A stretch of DNA of 64,000 nt, taken from NCBI RefSeq assembly GCF_009857135.1, contig NZ_CP047318.1:4278001-4342000 (forward strand), given 5' to 3'. A model generated the notes under the pieces. The model was not told the DNA's origin and searched no databases. It worked only from the letters and a program-made list of their open reading frames with translations. The stretch is from Streptomyces sp. HM190. GTDB taxonomy: Bacteria; Actinomycetota; Actinomycetes; Streptomycetales; Streptomycetaceae. Made by a program: the position numbers and the translations under genes. Shown here piece by piece: positions 7,930-16,781 of this stretch (positions are counted from its first letter, which is position 1; every line of letters begins with the position of its first letter).

Positions 7930-9024
7930 ATGAGGACCATGAACGACGAACCGGCCGAGACGACCGGCGCGCCCGCGGCCGCCGCGCGCACCTCCGCCCC
8001 GGCCACCCATCGGGCCACCACAGCAGGCACCGCCACCGCCACGCCCCCGCCTGCCGCCGCCCAACCGCCCGTGCCCGCCTCCTCCGCCAACCCGGCCCCC
8101 GTCTACCGCATCGAGGAACTGGCGCACCGCAGCGGCACGACCGTCCGCACCATCCGCGCCTACCAGGACAAGGGGCTGCTCCCCCGCCCCGAGCGGCGCG
8201 GCCGGGCGAACGTCTACGCGGACTCCCATCTCCACCGGTTGCACCAGATCGCGGACCTCCTCGACCGCGGGTACACCTTGGCCTCCATCAAGGAACTCCT
8301 CGACGCCTGGGACACAGGCCGCGGCCTTGGAGGAGTGCTCGGCCTGGTCGCCGAGGTCGAAGGACCATGGACCGACGAGGAGGCCGTCCGGATCACCCGG
8401 TCCGAGTTGATCGAGCGGTTCGGCGGGGTCCCGGACGAGGCCGCGGTGACGGACGCGGTCGCGTTGGGCGTACTGGAGCCGGTCCCCGGCGAGGAGCATC
8501 TCTTCCTCGTGCCGAGCCCTCAAGAGCTGTCTGTCGCAGTCGAGTTGCACGCTGCGGGGGTTCCGTTGTCGGCGATCACGGGCCACCTCAGGGAGTTGAG
8601 GGGACAGATCGAGCACGTCGCCGCCCGTTTCCTGGACTTCACCACCGAGCACGTCTTCGCTCGCTACCTCGGGGGACACCAGCCTCCGAGCGAGGCGGAA
8701 ACGGCCGAGGCCGCCGCGCTGGTACGACGACTGCGCCCTCTCGCTCAGCAATCGGTCGACGCGGAACTCGCCCGCGCCATGCGCGCGTTGGCGACCCGGC
8801 ACCTACGACAGCACCTCCATGCGGACACCCCCGTCCAGCGGACGAGCGAATCGCTCCCCGTCCTGATCCCCGCCTCCACAATTCAGGCGGTGGAGAGGCT
8901 CGTCGGCCCCGAGCATCTCCAGGCGTTCATCACGGCGGCCACGGAACGGGAGGTGCAGACACGCACCTTGGATGACCTGACAGCAAGTGCACGAAAGATA
9001 AAAGAACTTGACCAATCACCCTAA
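7930..9024 (+). CDS. MerR-family transcriptional regulator
   Basis: The product is about 364 aa from ATG 7930 (ATG 7939 and an upstream frame to 7888 are alternatives; GGAGAAGGGGGCGGGGAAGG precedes). The first 55 residues are Ala/Pro/Thr-rich and likely disordered. A MerR winged-helix domain follows (YRIEELAHRSGTTVRTIRAY…GLLPRPERRGRANVY). The remaining 230 residues are helical and contain no Cys cluster, so it is not a metal-sensing MerR of the classic kind. It lies 47 bp after the hydrolase gene on the same strand and is a plausible autoregulator of the operon from 4327. Confidence 0.85.
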   Translation: MRTMNDEPAETTGAPAAAARTSAPATHRATTAGTATATPPPAAAQPPVPASSANPAPVYRIEELAHRSGTTVRTIRAYQDKGLLPRPERRGRANVYADSHLHRLHQIADLLDRGYTLASIKELLDAWDTGRGLGGVLGLVAEVEGPWTDEEAVRITRSELIERFGGVPDEAAVTDAVALGVLEPVPGEEHLFLVPSPQELSVAVELHAAGVPLSAITGHLRELRGQIEHVAARFLDFTTEHVFARYLGGHQPPSEAETAEAAALVRRLRPLAQQSVDAELARAMRALATRHLRQHLHADTPVQRTSESLPVLIPASTIQAVERLVGPEHLQAFITAATEREVQTRTLDDLTASARKIKELDQSP

Positions 9025-9036
9025 ACCAAAGAGCTG

Positions 9037-9090
9037 TTGTCCACAGAACAATCAATTCCGCTGTGGATAACTCCACTTGGTTGTGGATCA
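9037..9090. other. Cluster of three DnaA boxes
   Basis: In 54 bp there are TTGTCCACA (9037–9045, the GC-adapted Streptomyces DnaA box), TGTGGATAA (9062–9070, exact reverse complement of TTATCCACA) and TGTGGATCA (9082–9090, one mismatch on the reverse strand). The stretch is unusually AT-rich for this chromosome and lies between the MerR gene and kptA, outside coding sequence. See findings. Confidence 0.65.
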
Positions 9091-9145
9091 AACATCCGGT
9101 CCAAAATCGCGTGCGTGACGCTTGTCTCGCGGGCACGCTGGCGGC

Positions 9146-9694
9146 ATGGACGAAAGACGCACCGTGAAGGTGTCGAAGTACCTCTCGAAGCACCTGCGGC
9201 ACCAGCCCGAGCGGATCGGGCTCACTCTGGACGAAGCCGGCTGGGTCGAGATCGACGCCCTCATCAAGGCGGCCGCCGCACACGGCTTCCGCCTCACCAG
9301 GGCGGAACTCGACCACGTGGTCGAAGCCAACGACAAGCGGCGCTTCGCCGTGCAGGGCGACCGTATCCGCGCCAGCCAGGGCCACACCGTCGAAGTGGAC
9401 CTCGGCCTGCCCGCGGCGACCCCGCCGCCGTACCTCTACCACGGGACGGTCGCTGCCCACCTGACCGCGATCCGCGCGGAGGGGCTGCGGCCGATGACCC
9501 GGCACGACGTGCACCTGTCGCCCGACCGGGAGACGGCCTCCCGGGTCGGTGCCCGGCGCGGCCGCCCGGTCGTGCTCTCCGTGGACGCCGGGGCGATGCA
9601 TATCGACGGCCATGTGTTCCGGGTCAGCGCCAACGGCGTGTGGCTGACCGAGACGGTCCCACCCCAGTACCTGCGCTTCCCGCAGACCCGCTGA
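9146..9694 (+). CDS. kptA: RNA 2'-phosphotransferase, Tpt1/KptA family
   Basis: The 182-aa product starts at ATG 9146. Family hallmarks are visible in order: VSKYLSKHLRHQPERIGL near the N-terminus, RFAVQGDRIRASQGH in the middle, YLYHGT (NAD-binding segment), then HLSPDRETASRVGARR and RPVVLSVDA. The enzyme transfers an RNA internal 2'-phosphate to NAD+, giving ADP-ribose cyclic phosphate and nicotinamide. Fungi and plants use it after tRNA splicing. Bacteria have no such step, so its role here is RNA repair or detoxification of 2'-phosphorylated RNA by inference. The length fits the family. Neighbours offer no pathway link. Confidence 0.9.
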   Translation: MDERRTVKVSKYLSKHLRHQPERIGLTLDEAGWVEIDALIKAAAAHGFRLTRAELDHVVEANDKRRFAVQGDRIRASQGHTVEVDLGLPAATPPPYLYHGTVAAHLTAIRAEGLRPMTRHDVHLSPDRETASRVGARRGRPVVLSVDAGAMHIDGHVFRVSANGVWLTETVPPQYLRFPQTR

Positions 9695-9766
9695 CCACGC
9701 CCCGGACCCGACCGACAGCCCCCGGCCAGGCTCGGACCATCGCGCGTGTGCGCTTACGCTCGATGC

Positions 9767-10669
9767 ATGAGTCTGCGTCTGAGCACCGTGATCCTGCCGT
9801 ACCTCCGCTGGCACGAGGGCGGCCGCACCACCTGGCAGCGGGCCGAGCAGCTCGGGTTCCACACCGCGTACACCTATGACCACCTGTCGTGGCGGACCTT
9901 CCGGGACGGCCCGTGGTACGGCGCCGTACCGACCCTGACCGCCGCGGCCGCGGTCACCGAGCAACTGCGTCTCGGCACCCTTGTGACCTCGCCGAACTTC
10001 CGCCACCCGGTGACGCTCGCCAAGGAGCTGATCTCCCTCGACGACATCTCCGGCGGCCGGGTCACCCTCGGTGTCGGGGCGGGCGGCACCGGTTTCGACG
10101 CCACCGTGCTCGGCCAGGAGCCGTGGACACCGCGCGAGCGCGCCGACCGGTTCGCCGAGTTCGTCCCCCTGCTCGACCGGCTCCTCAGGGAGAACTCCGT
10201 CTCCTTCGAGGGCGACTACTACTCGGCCCACGAGGCACGCAACATCCCCGGCTGCGTCCAGCGCCCCAGGCTGCCGTTCGCGGTGGCCGCCACCGGCCCG
10301 CGCGGCATGAAGCTGGCGGCACGCCACGGGCAGGCGTGGGTGACCACCGGGGACCCCAAGCTTTTCGAGACGGGAACCCCGGAGCAGTCCGTGCAGGCCG
10401 TACGCGGGCAGATCGAGAAGCTGGCCGACGCCGCCGCCCAGATCGGTCGGGATGCCGCTGGCATCGACAAGGTCCTGCTCACCGGCTTCACCCCGGACCG
10501 CGGCCGTCCGCTGGAGTCGCTCGGCGCGTTCGTGGACTTCGCCGGCCGCCACGCCGAGCTGGGCTTCACCGAGATCGTGATCCACTGGCCGATCCCGGAC
10601 TCCGACTTCGCGGCGGACGAGAAGGTCTTCGAACGCATCGCCATGGAGGCCCTCGCCCAGCTGTCCTGA
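9767..10669 (+). CDS. LLM-class flavin-dependent oxidoreductase
   Basis: The 300-aa product starts at ATG 9767; a GTG at 9746 in frame is an alternative. A TACGCT hexamer (9755–9760) just upstream could be a –10 box, which would put transcription close to the start codon, so a short or absent leader is possible. The bacterial luciferase-like TIM barrel is shown by GFHTAYTYDHLSWR, the LGTLVTSPNFRHPV strand, and SGGRVTLGVGAGGTGFD (flavin-binding loop). The family uses FMN or F420; which one cannot be told here. The substrate is unknown. It is likely monocistronic or paired with the phosphatase that follows. Confidence 0.85.
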   Translation: MSLRLSTVILPYLRWHEGGRTTWQRAEQLGFHTAYTYDHLSWRTFRDGPWYGAVPTLTAAAAVTEQLRLGTLVTSPNFRHPVTLAKELISLDDISGGRVTLGVGAGGTGFDATVLGQEPWTPRERADRFAEFVPLLDRLLRENSVSFEGDYYSAHEARNIPGCVQRPRLPFAVAATGPRGMKLAARHGQAWVTTGDPKLFETGTPEQSVQAVRGQIEKLADAAAQIGRDAAGIDKVLLTGFTPDRGRPLESLGAFVDFAGRHAELGFTEIVIHWPIPDSDFAADEKVFERIAMEALAQLS

Positions 10670-10796
10670 ACCGGCCTGTCCGCGGGTACGGCCGGGGCGA
10701 CTCCGGCCGTATCGGCGCAGGTCGAGACCCGTGCACAGGACAGGTATCACTCACCTGTGCGGGCACCCGCACGGTCGTGCGCGCATATGCGCGACA

Positions 10797-11675
10797 ATGG
10801 TGTCCGTGACCTCAGCGACGAGACAGCCCGAGACCCCGGCCCCGACCGTCCCGCCTCGGCTGATAGCCACGGACCTCGACGGCACCCTGCTCCGAGACGA
10901 CAAGTCCGTCTCGCCACGCACGGTCGCCGCCCTGGCGGCCGCCGAGGAGGCCGGCATCGAGGTCTTCTTCGTCACTGGGCGCCCGGCCCGCTGGATGGAC
11001 GTCGTGAGTGAGCATGTCCACGGCCACGGCCTCGCGATCTGCGGCAACGGAGCGGCCGTCGTCGACCTGCACGGCGGCCCCGGCGCCCACCGTTTCGTCA
11101 AGGTCCGCGAACTGGCGCGGGAGAACGCGCTCGACGCCGTCAGTCTGGTGCGTGACGCCGCACCGGGCACGGTCTACGCCGTCGAGCAGACGTACGGCTT
11201 CAACCAGGAGCCCGCGTACCCGAAGCTCCACATGGAGATCCCCGACATCCTCGCGTCGGCCGAGGAACTGCTGGCCCCGGGCGGTGTGGCCGACCACGAG
11301 CCGGTGCTGAAGATCCTCGCGTACCACCCCGCGCTCGACCCCGACGACTTCCTCGCCACCGCCCGCCTGGCTGTCGGCGACCGCGCCACCATCACCCGGT
11401 CCAGTCCCAGCGCCCTGCTGGAGATCAGCGGCCCCGGCGTCTCCAAGGCCAGCACCCTCGCCCTGTGCTGCGCCGAGCGCGGCATCTCCCACGAGGAGGT
11501 CGTCGCCTTCGGTGACATGCCGAACGACGTGGAGATGCTCACTTGGGCCGGCCAGTCGTACGCCATGGGCAACGCGCACCCGGACGTTCTCACGGCCGCC
11601 TCCGGCCGAACCGTCGCCAACAACGAGGACGGCGTCGCGGTCGTCATCGAGCGCCTACTGGCAGAGCGGCTGTAA
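10797..11675 (+). CDS. Cof-type HAD-IIB phosphatase
   Basis: The 292-aa product starts at ATG 10797 (GTG 10803 is also possible; neither has a strong Shine-Dalgarno). HAD motif I is DLDGTLLRDD near residue 27, motif II is FVTGRP, and motif IV is FGDMPNDVEML with two Asp. The cap is the alpha/beta C2B type between motifs II and III. Such enzymes dephosphorylate sugar phosphates or cofactors in the cytosol. The substrate is not predictable. The reading frame's upstream extension runs over a palindromic CGCATATGCGCG (10786–10797), likely promoter DNA. Confidence 0.85.
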   Translation: MVSVTSATRQPETPAPTVPPRLIATDLDGTLLRDDKSVSPRTVAALAAAEEAGIEVFFVTGRPARWMDVVSEHVHGHGLAICGNGAAVVDLHGGPGAHRFVKVRELARENALDAVSLVRDAAPGTVYAVEQTYGFNQEPAYPKLHMEIPDILASAEELLAPGGVADHEPVLKILAYHPALDPDDFLATARLAVGDRATITRSSPSALLEISGPGVSKASTLALCCAERGISHEEVVAFGDMPNDVEMLTWAGQSYAMGNAHPDVLTAASGRTVANNEDGVAVVIERLLAERL

Positions 11676-11805
11676 CCACGGCGGCGCGCCGCAGCCCGGA
11701 CGCCCCGCCACGGCAGTGGCCGCGCCCCGGCCGAAGCGGCGGCCCTCGCACACCGGCCCGGCCGTCGTCGGCGGCGTGCGAGGTTCGCAGCTCGGCTCCC
11801 CTCGG

Positions 11806-12891
11806 CTACAGCCGCACTCCGTGCTTCAACAGCCACGACACAGGATCCACGCCCGACCCCAGCTCCGGCGTGACCCGTACCTCGAAGTGCAGATGCGGGC
11901 CGGTGGAGTTCCCGGTGGTGCCCGACTGGCCGATCCACTGACCGGGCGCCACCCGTTCGCCCTGGTCGATGGTGACGGCGGCGAGGTGCGCGTACTGGGT
12001 GTAGTAGCCGTCCGGGTGGCGGAGCACGACCTCGATGCCGAAGGCGCCACCGCACGACACCTTCACCACCCGCCCCGCTCCCACCGCCCGCACCGGCGCA
12101 CCGATGGGAACCGCGAAGTCCTGCCCGGTGTGCCGACTGGACCAGCGCTCACCACCACTGCCGAAACCCGCGGAGAGTTCGTACTCCTTCACCGGCGCGA
12201 CCCACGGCCGTGTGCGGCCCGGGTCCGGCTGTTGCAGGCGGACGGCGCCCCGGCAGGAGCCGGCCGCGACGGCGGCGTCGGCCTGCCCTTGCAGCGTCCA
12301 CTGAGCTTGTTCGAGCTTCCGCTGGATGTCCTGCTTGATCTCGCCGAGTTCGGCGTTCCGCTTCTCCAGCCGCCGCCAAGCCGCCGCCGCCTTGGCCTTG
12401 CCCGCCGCGAACCGTGCTTCCGCATGCCGGCTCCGGGTGACGGCCTTGCCGAGGGCCAGATCAACCTGTCGTCCGGCCCACTGCCCACGCATGAGTGTGC
12501 CGGGATCGTCCGCGAGCAGCATCTGCGCGGCGTAGGGCATCCCGCTGCCCTCGCGGTACTGGGCTCGGGCGATCCGGCCGAGGTCGGCGTTGAGCGCGGC
12601 GAGCTGCCGCCGCTCCCGCCCGAGCAGCTTCTCCATCCGCCGGGCCTGCGTCCTTTGCCGATCCGCCGCCCTCCGCCCGGCCTCGTACTGCTGCGTCGCC
12701 ACGGCCGCCTCATCGAACAGCCGCGCCACCTGGGCGCTGAGCCCCACGTCAGCGGGAACGAAGGCCGAACTGACCGCGCTGTCGCCGCTGCCGTCACCAC
12801 CGCTCTCGGCGACGGTCGGCCGCGCCGCGAGAACCGCGGCGGCACACAGCAGCGCGGCGACGAGAACCCTGTGTCGGCGAAGTGAACGCAT
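11806..12891 (-). CDS. Secreted M23 (LytM-like) peptidase with coiled coil
   Basis: The 361-aa product starts at ATG 12891. A signal peptide is clear (basic MRSLRRHR, then VLVAALLCAAAVLAA). Residues about 45–200 are rich in Ala, Arg, Gln and Glu with heptad-like spacing, indicating a coiled coil like that of EnvC/NlpD relatives. The C-terminal M23 domain has the metal ligands His254 and Asp258 (HTGQDF) and HLH at 333–335, so it is probably an active zinc endopeptidase cutting peptidoglycan cross-bridges. A Cys before the catalytic domain (GSCRGAV) and another inside it could form a disulphide. It lies downstream of cydCD on the same strand with a 286-bp gap, so it probably has its own promoter. 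Confidence 0.88.
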   Translation of the reverse strand: MRSLRRHRVLVAALLCAAAVLAARPTVAESGGDGSGDSAVSSAFVPADVGLSAQVARLFDEAAVATQQYEAGRRAADRQRTQARRMEKLLGRERRQLAALNADLGRIARAQYREGSGMPYAAQMLLADDPGTLMRGQWAGRQVDLALGKAVTRSRHAEARFAAGKAKAAAAWRRLEKRNAELGEIKQDIQRKLEQAQWTLQGQADAAVAAGSCRGAVRLQQPDPGRTRPWVAPVKEYELSAGFGSGGERWSSRHTGQDFAVPIGAPVRAVGAGRVVKVSCGGAFGIEVVLRHPDGYYTQYAHLAAVTIDQGERVAPGQWIGQSGTTGNSTGPHLHFEVRVTPELGSGVDPVSWLLKHGVRL

Positions 12892-13177
12892 GCCGCGATC
12901 GTGGCCCGCCCCGGAGACCGTGGGCATGTCCGGGGGGTCCGGCCGGGGGACGCCCTGCCCTGGATGGGCCAAGATGCCTGCTCCGAACAGGGCCCCGCCA
13001 CGATCGCATGCGACGAGGATTCTTGCGCGAACCCCACTTCGGTAGGGCAACTGACGCGGCACCAGGCCGACAGTGCCCGAGACCACATGCGAACGGCGGC
13101 GCTCCACCGCTGCCCGGCGACGCAAGCCGTGACCAGCGGCTGATGCCCTGACCAGCTACGCAGGCCCGGCCGAGGAC

Positions 13178-16100
13178 TTACGCCCTGACCAGCAGCTCCC
13201 CCGCCGCCTCCCGCTCGACCATCGCCCGCAAGGGTCCGTCAACAGTGACCAGTTCGGCGTAGGTCCCGCGCTGCGCGACCCGCCCCTCCGCCAGGACGAC
13301 GACCTCGTCCACGGCGTCCAGCCCGGCCAGCCGGTGCGTGATCAGCAGAGTCGTCCGGCCCTCGGTTGCGGCCAGCAGGTCGGCGGTGAGCGCGTCGGCC
13401 GTCGGCAGGTCGAGGTGTTCCGCCGGCTCGTCCAGGACGAGGACGGGGAAATCGGCGAGCAACGCTCGGGCGAGGGCGAGCCGCTGACGCTGACCGCCGG
13501 ACAACCGCGCCCCGTGCTCGCCGATCAACGTGTCGAGTCCGTCGGGCAGTTCCTCGACCCAATCCAGCAGCCGCGCCCGCGCGAGCGCGTCCCGCAGGTC
13601 CTCCTCGTCGGCGCCCTTGCGGGCCAGCAGCAGGTTCTCGCGCACGGAGCTGTCGAAGAGGTGCGCGTCCTGCGCGCACAGCCCGACGAACCGCCGTACG
13701 TCGTCCCCGTCGAGCGCGTAGGCGTCCGCGCCACCCAGCGTGTACGTCCCCTCGCGCGCGTCCAGGAAGCGCAGCAGCACCTGGGCGAGCGTCGTCTTAC
13801 CCGCACCCGAGACGCCGACGACCGCGACCCGCCGCCCCTGTTCGAGGGTGAGGTCCAGCCCGGTGAGCGCGTCTCGCTCCTGGCCCGGGTACCGGGCGCC
13901 GAGTCCTTCGAGTCGCAGCGGGAACGGTGACACCGGCGGCTTCGCGGGCCGCTCCGGTTCGTGAACGGGGTCGGGTGCGTCGAGCACCTCGTACACCCGC
14001 TCCGCGCTCCTGCGGACCCGCTGGCGGAACTGGGCCGCGAGCGGCATGCCGAGCACCGCCTCGAACGCGGCGAGCGGGGTGAGCACGACGACGGCCATGG
14101 TCACACCGCTCAGCCGTCCCTCGACGACCGCCCGTGCCCCCAGCAGTGCGGTGGCGGTCACGGTGAGCCCCGAGACGAGCGCCGTCAGTCCGTCCCCGAT
14201 CGCGGTGGCGGTGGCGGCGCGTGAGGTGATCCGGGTGAGAACCTGATCGGCTCGCCTGGCCTCGGCGGTACGAGCGGGCAGGGCGCCGGCGACCGCCAAC
14301 TCGGCGGTGCCACTCAGCAGGTCGGTCACACGGGTGGCGAGCACGCCACGAGCGGGCGCCAGCCGCAACTCGGCCCGCCGGGCCACCGCTCCTGTCACGA
14401 GGGGCACCCCGGCCCCGGCCCCCAGCAGCCCTACGGCGAGGGCCGCACCGGCCTCGGGCAGCAGCCAGGCGGTGAATCCGACAGAGGCGGCGGACACCGC
14501 CACGGCCGCACCGGCGGGCAGCAACCAGCGCACCCAGTAGTCCTGCAGAGCGTCCACATCGTCGACGAGCCGGGAGAGCAGGTCGCCCCGCCGTGTCGTG
14601 CGCAGCCCAGCGGGCGCCAGCCGCTCCAGTCGCCGGTAGACGGCCACCCTGGTGTCGGCGAGCATCCGCAGCACGGCGTCGTGCGACACCAGCCGCTCCG
14701 CGTACCGGAACACCGCCCGCCCGATACCGAACGCCCGCGTGGCCGTCACCGCGACCATCAGATACAGCACCGGAGGCTGCTGGGAGGCCCGGGAGATCAG
14801 CCACCCTGACGTCGCCATCAGTCCGACGGCGCTTCCGAGGGCGAGGCTGCCGAGCAGCAGGGCGAGAGCGAGGCGGCCCCGGCGGGGTCCGGCCATATGA
14901 CGGACTCGGGTCAGCACGCCCCCCTGTCGCTCGACCGGGAGGGACACCGACGGCACCGCAACGACAGTCTCCGGCTCGTCGGGTCGTGGGGGCGTAGCCG
15001 TTGCCATACGGTCGGCGGTGGGTGCAGAGGTGGGCACCGTGGCCCCCTCCAGCCGGACAACCCGGTCCGCGACGTCGAGCAGCGCCGGCCGGTGCACCAC
15101 CAGCAGGACGGTGCGGCCCACGGCCAGCCGCCGTACCGCTTCCACGACCTCCGCCTCGGTCTGCCCGTCCAGCGAGGCCGTCGGCTCGTCCAGCAGCAGA
15201 ACGGGCCGGTCTGCGAGGAAGGCCCGGGCGAGCGCGAGCCGTTGCCGCTGGCCGGCGGAGAGACCGGCGCCCTCCTCGCCGAGCGCCGTGTCGGCCCCGG
15301 CGGGCAGCTCGTCCACGAACTCCAGCGCTCCGGCGTCGGCCAGCGCTCGCCGCACCGCTGCGTCGTCCGCGTCCGGCCGGGCGAGCCGTACGTTGTCGGC
15401 GATCGACCCGGCGTAGAGGTGGGGGCGCTGCGGCACCCAGGCGACACGTGAGCGCCACTGCTCCCGGTCGAGGACCGCGAGATCGGCTCCGCCGACCGAC
15501 ACGGTGCCCGCGGTGGTCCTGGTGAATCCCAGCAAGACGTTCAGGAGCGTGGACTTGCCCACGCCACTCGGCCCGACGATCGCCACCGTCTCACCGGGCG
15601 CCACGTCGAAGGACACGTCGGAGACCGCGTCGGACGACCGCCCGGGGTACCGGACCGTCACGCCCTCGAAGCGGATGTCGCTGGACGGCGGAACCGTCTC
15701 CGTGCCAGACGCCGGGACCGGTGTCTCCAGGACCTCGAAGATCTCCTCGGCCGCCGCCAGCCCCTCGGCTGCCGCGTGGAATTGGGCGCCCACCTGACGG
15801 AGGGGCAGGTAGGCCTCGGGCGCCAGGATGAGGATGACGAGTCCGATGTACAGATCCATCTCGCCGTGCACCAGCCGCATGCCGATGGTGACCGCGACCA
15901 AGGCCACCGAGATCGTCGCCAGCAGCTCCAGGGCGAAGGACGACAGGAACGCGATCCGCAGCGTCCGCATGGTCGCCTGCCGGTACTCGCCGGTGATCCG
16001 TTTGATGGACTCGGCCTGTGCCTTGGCACGGCCGAACACCTTGAGCGTCGGCAGCCCGGCCACGACGTCGAGGAAGTGTCCCGAGAGCCGGGACAGCAGT

Positions 16101-16699
16101 TGCCACTGGCGATCCATTTGGGAGCGAGTGGCCCACCCGATGAGCACCATGAAGATCGGGATCAGGGGCAGAGTACCGACGACGATCGCTGCCGACACCC
16201 AGTCCTCGGTGACGATCCGTGCGAGCACCGCCACGGGAACGACGACGGCGAGGCCCAACTGCGGCAGGTAGCGCGAGAAGTAGTCGTCGAGCGCGTCGAC
16301 GCCGCGAGTGGCGAGGGCGACCAATGAGCCCGTGCGTTGGCCGCTGAGCCAGCCGGGCCCGAGCGCGACGGCGCGTTCCAGAAGTCGGCCTCGGAGCTCC
16401 GACTTCACGGCCGCACTCGCGCGATGGGCAGCCAGCTCGGTGAGCCACGAGACGACGGCCCGCCCCATCGCGACGGCAGCCAACAGCAGTAGGGGAGTGC
16501 CAAGTTCACCGACGGTGAGCCCGTGCTGGAAGGCACCGACCACCACCTCGGCGATCAGCATCGCCTGCGCGATGACGAGCCCGGCCCCGACGGCCCCCAG
16601 GCCGATGACCGCCGCCAGGAAGACGCGGGTGGCTCGGGCATACCGCAGCAGCCGCGGGTCGATCGGTTTCACGTGAAACACCCTCTTCTCGGCGGGCAT
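13178..16699 (-). CDS. cydCD: Fused CydD–CydC ABC exporter for cytochrome bd assembly
   Basis: The 1173-aa product has two full ABC half-transporters in one chain, as usual for actinobacteria: six membrane helices plus an ATPase with Walker A GPSGVGKS (376–383) and signature LSAGQRQR, then again six helices and an ATPase with Walker A GVSGAGKT (about 962–969) and signature LSGGQRQR. Split CydDC exports cysteine/glutathione to keep the periplasm reduced for cytochrome bd haem insertion. A mycothiol-using actinobacterium may export a different thiol or haem. Gene order cydA-cydB-cydCD supports the role. Its start codon is abutted by one parS site (16700–16713), and another (16666–16679) encodes residues VFHVK near the N-terminus. 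Confidence 0.92.
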   Translation of the reverse strand: MPAEKRVFHVKPIDPRLLRYARATRVFLAAVIGLGAVGAGLVIAQAMLIAEVVVGAFQHGLTVGELGTPLLLLAAVAMGRAVVSWLTELAAHRASAAVKSELRGRLLERAVALGPGWLSGQRTGSLVALATRGVDALDDYFSRYLPQLGLAVVVPVAVLARIVTEDWVSAAIVVGTLPLIPIFMVLIGWATRSQMDRQWQLLSRLSGHFLDVVAGLPTLKVFGRAKAQAESIKRITGEYRQATMRTLRIAFLSSFALELLATISVALVAVTIGMRLVHGEMDLYIGLVILILAPEAYLPLRQVGAQFHAAAEGLAAAEEIFEVLETPVPASGTETVPPSSDIRFEGVTVRYPGRSSDAVSDVSFDVAPGETVAIVGPSGVGKSTLLNVLLGFTRTTAGTVSVGGADLAVLDREQWRSRVAWVPQRPHLYAGSIADNVRLARPDADDAAVRRALADAGALEFVDELPAGADTALGEEGAGLSAGQRQRLALARAFLADRPVLLLDEPTASLDGQTEAEVVEAVRRLAVGRTVLLVVHRPALLDVADRVVRLEGATVPTSAPTADRMATATPPRPDEPETVVAVPSVSLPVERQGGVLTRVRHMAGPRRGRLALALLLGSLALGSAVGLMATSGWLISRASQQPPVLYLMVAVTATRAFGIGRAVFRYAERLVSHDAVLRMLADTRVAVYRRLERLAPAGLRTTRRGDLLSRLVDDVDALQDYWVRWLLPAGAAVAVSAASVGFTAWLLPEAGAALAVGLLGAGAGVPLVTGAVARRAELRLAPARGVLATRVTDLLSGTAELAVAGALPARTAEARRADQVLTRITSRAATATAIGDGLTALVSGLTVTATALLGARAVVEGRLSGVTMAVVVLTPLAAFEAVLGMPLAAQFRQRVRRSAERVYEVLDAPDPVHEPERPAKPPVSPFPLRLEGLGARYPGQERDALTGLDLTLEQGRRVAVVGVSGAGKTTLAQVLLRFLDAREGTYTLGGADAYALDGDDVRRFVGLCAQDAHLFDSSVRENLLLARKGADEEDLRDALARARLLDWVEELPDGLDTLIGEHGARLSGGQRQRLALARALLADFPVLVLDEPAEHLDLPTADALTADLLAATEGRTTLLITHRLAGLDAVDEVVVLAEGRVAQRGTYAELVTVDGPLRAMVEREAAGELLVRA
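16665..16680. other. parS: parS site inside the 5' end of cydCD
   Basis: Core GTTTCACGTGAAAC at 16666–16679 is exact; the flanking 5' base is G instead of T. It lies within the cydCD coding sequence (residues about 7–11). Confidence 0.85.
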
Positions 16700-16714
16700 G
16701 TTTCACGTGAAACG
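16699..16714. other. parS: parS site at the cydCD start codon
   Basis: The exact 14-bp core at 16700–16713 directly abuts the ATG of cydCD (16697–16699) and occupies the place of its ribosome-binding site. Confidence 0.85.
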
Positions 16715-16737
16715 TGCCCCTTCGATCACAGGGGGTG

Positions 16738-16753
16738 TGTTTCACGTGAAACA
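16738..16753. other. parS: parS site between cydB and cydCD
   Basis: Exact 16-bp TGTTTCACGTGAAACA. It is followed at once by a half-site (TGTGAAACA, 16755–16763). Confidence 0.9.
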
Positions 16754-16781
16754 CTGTGAAACACACCCCCTGAGCCCATAC

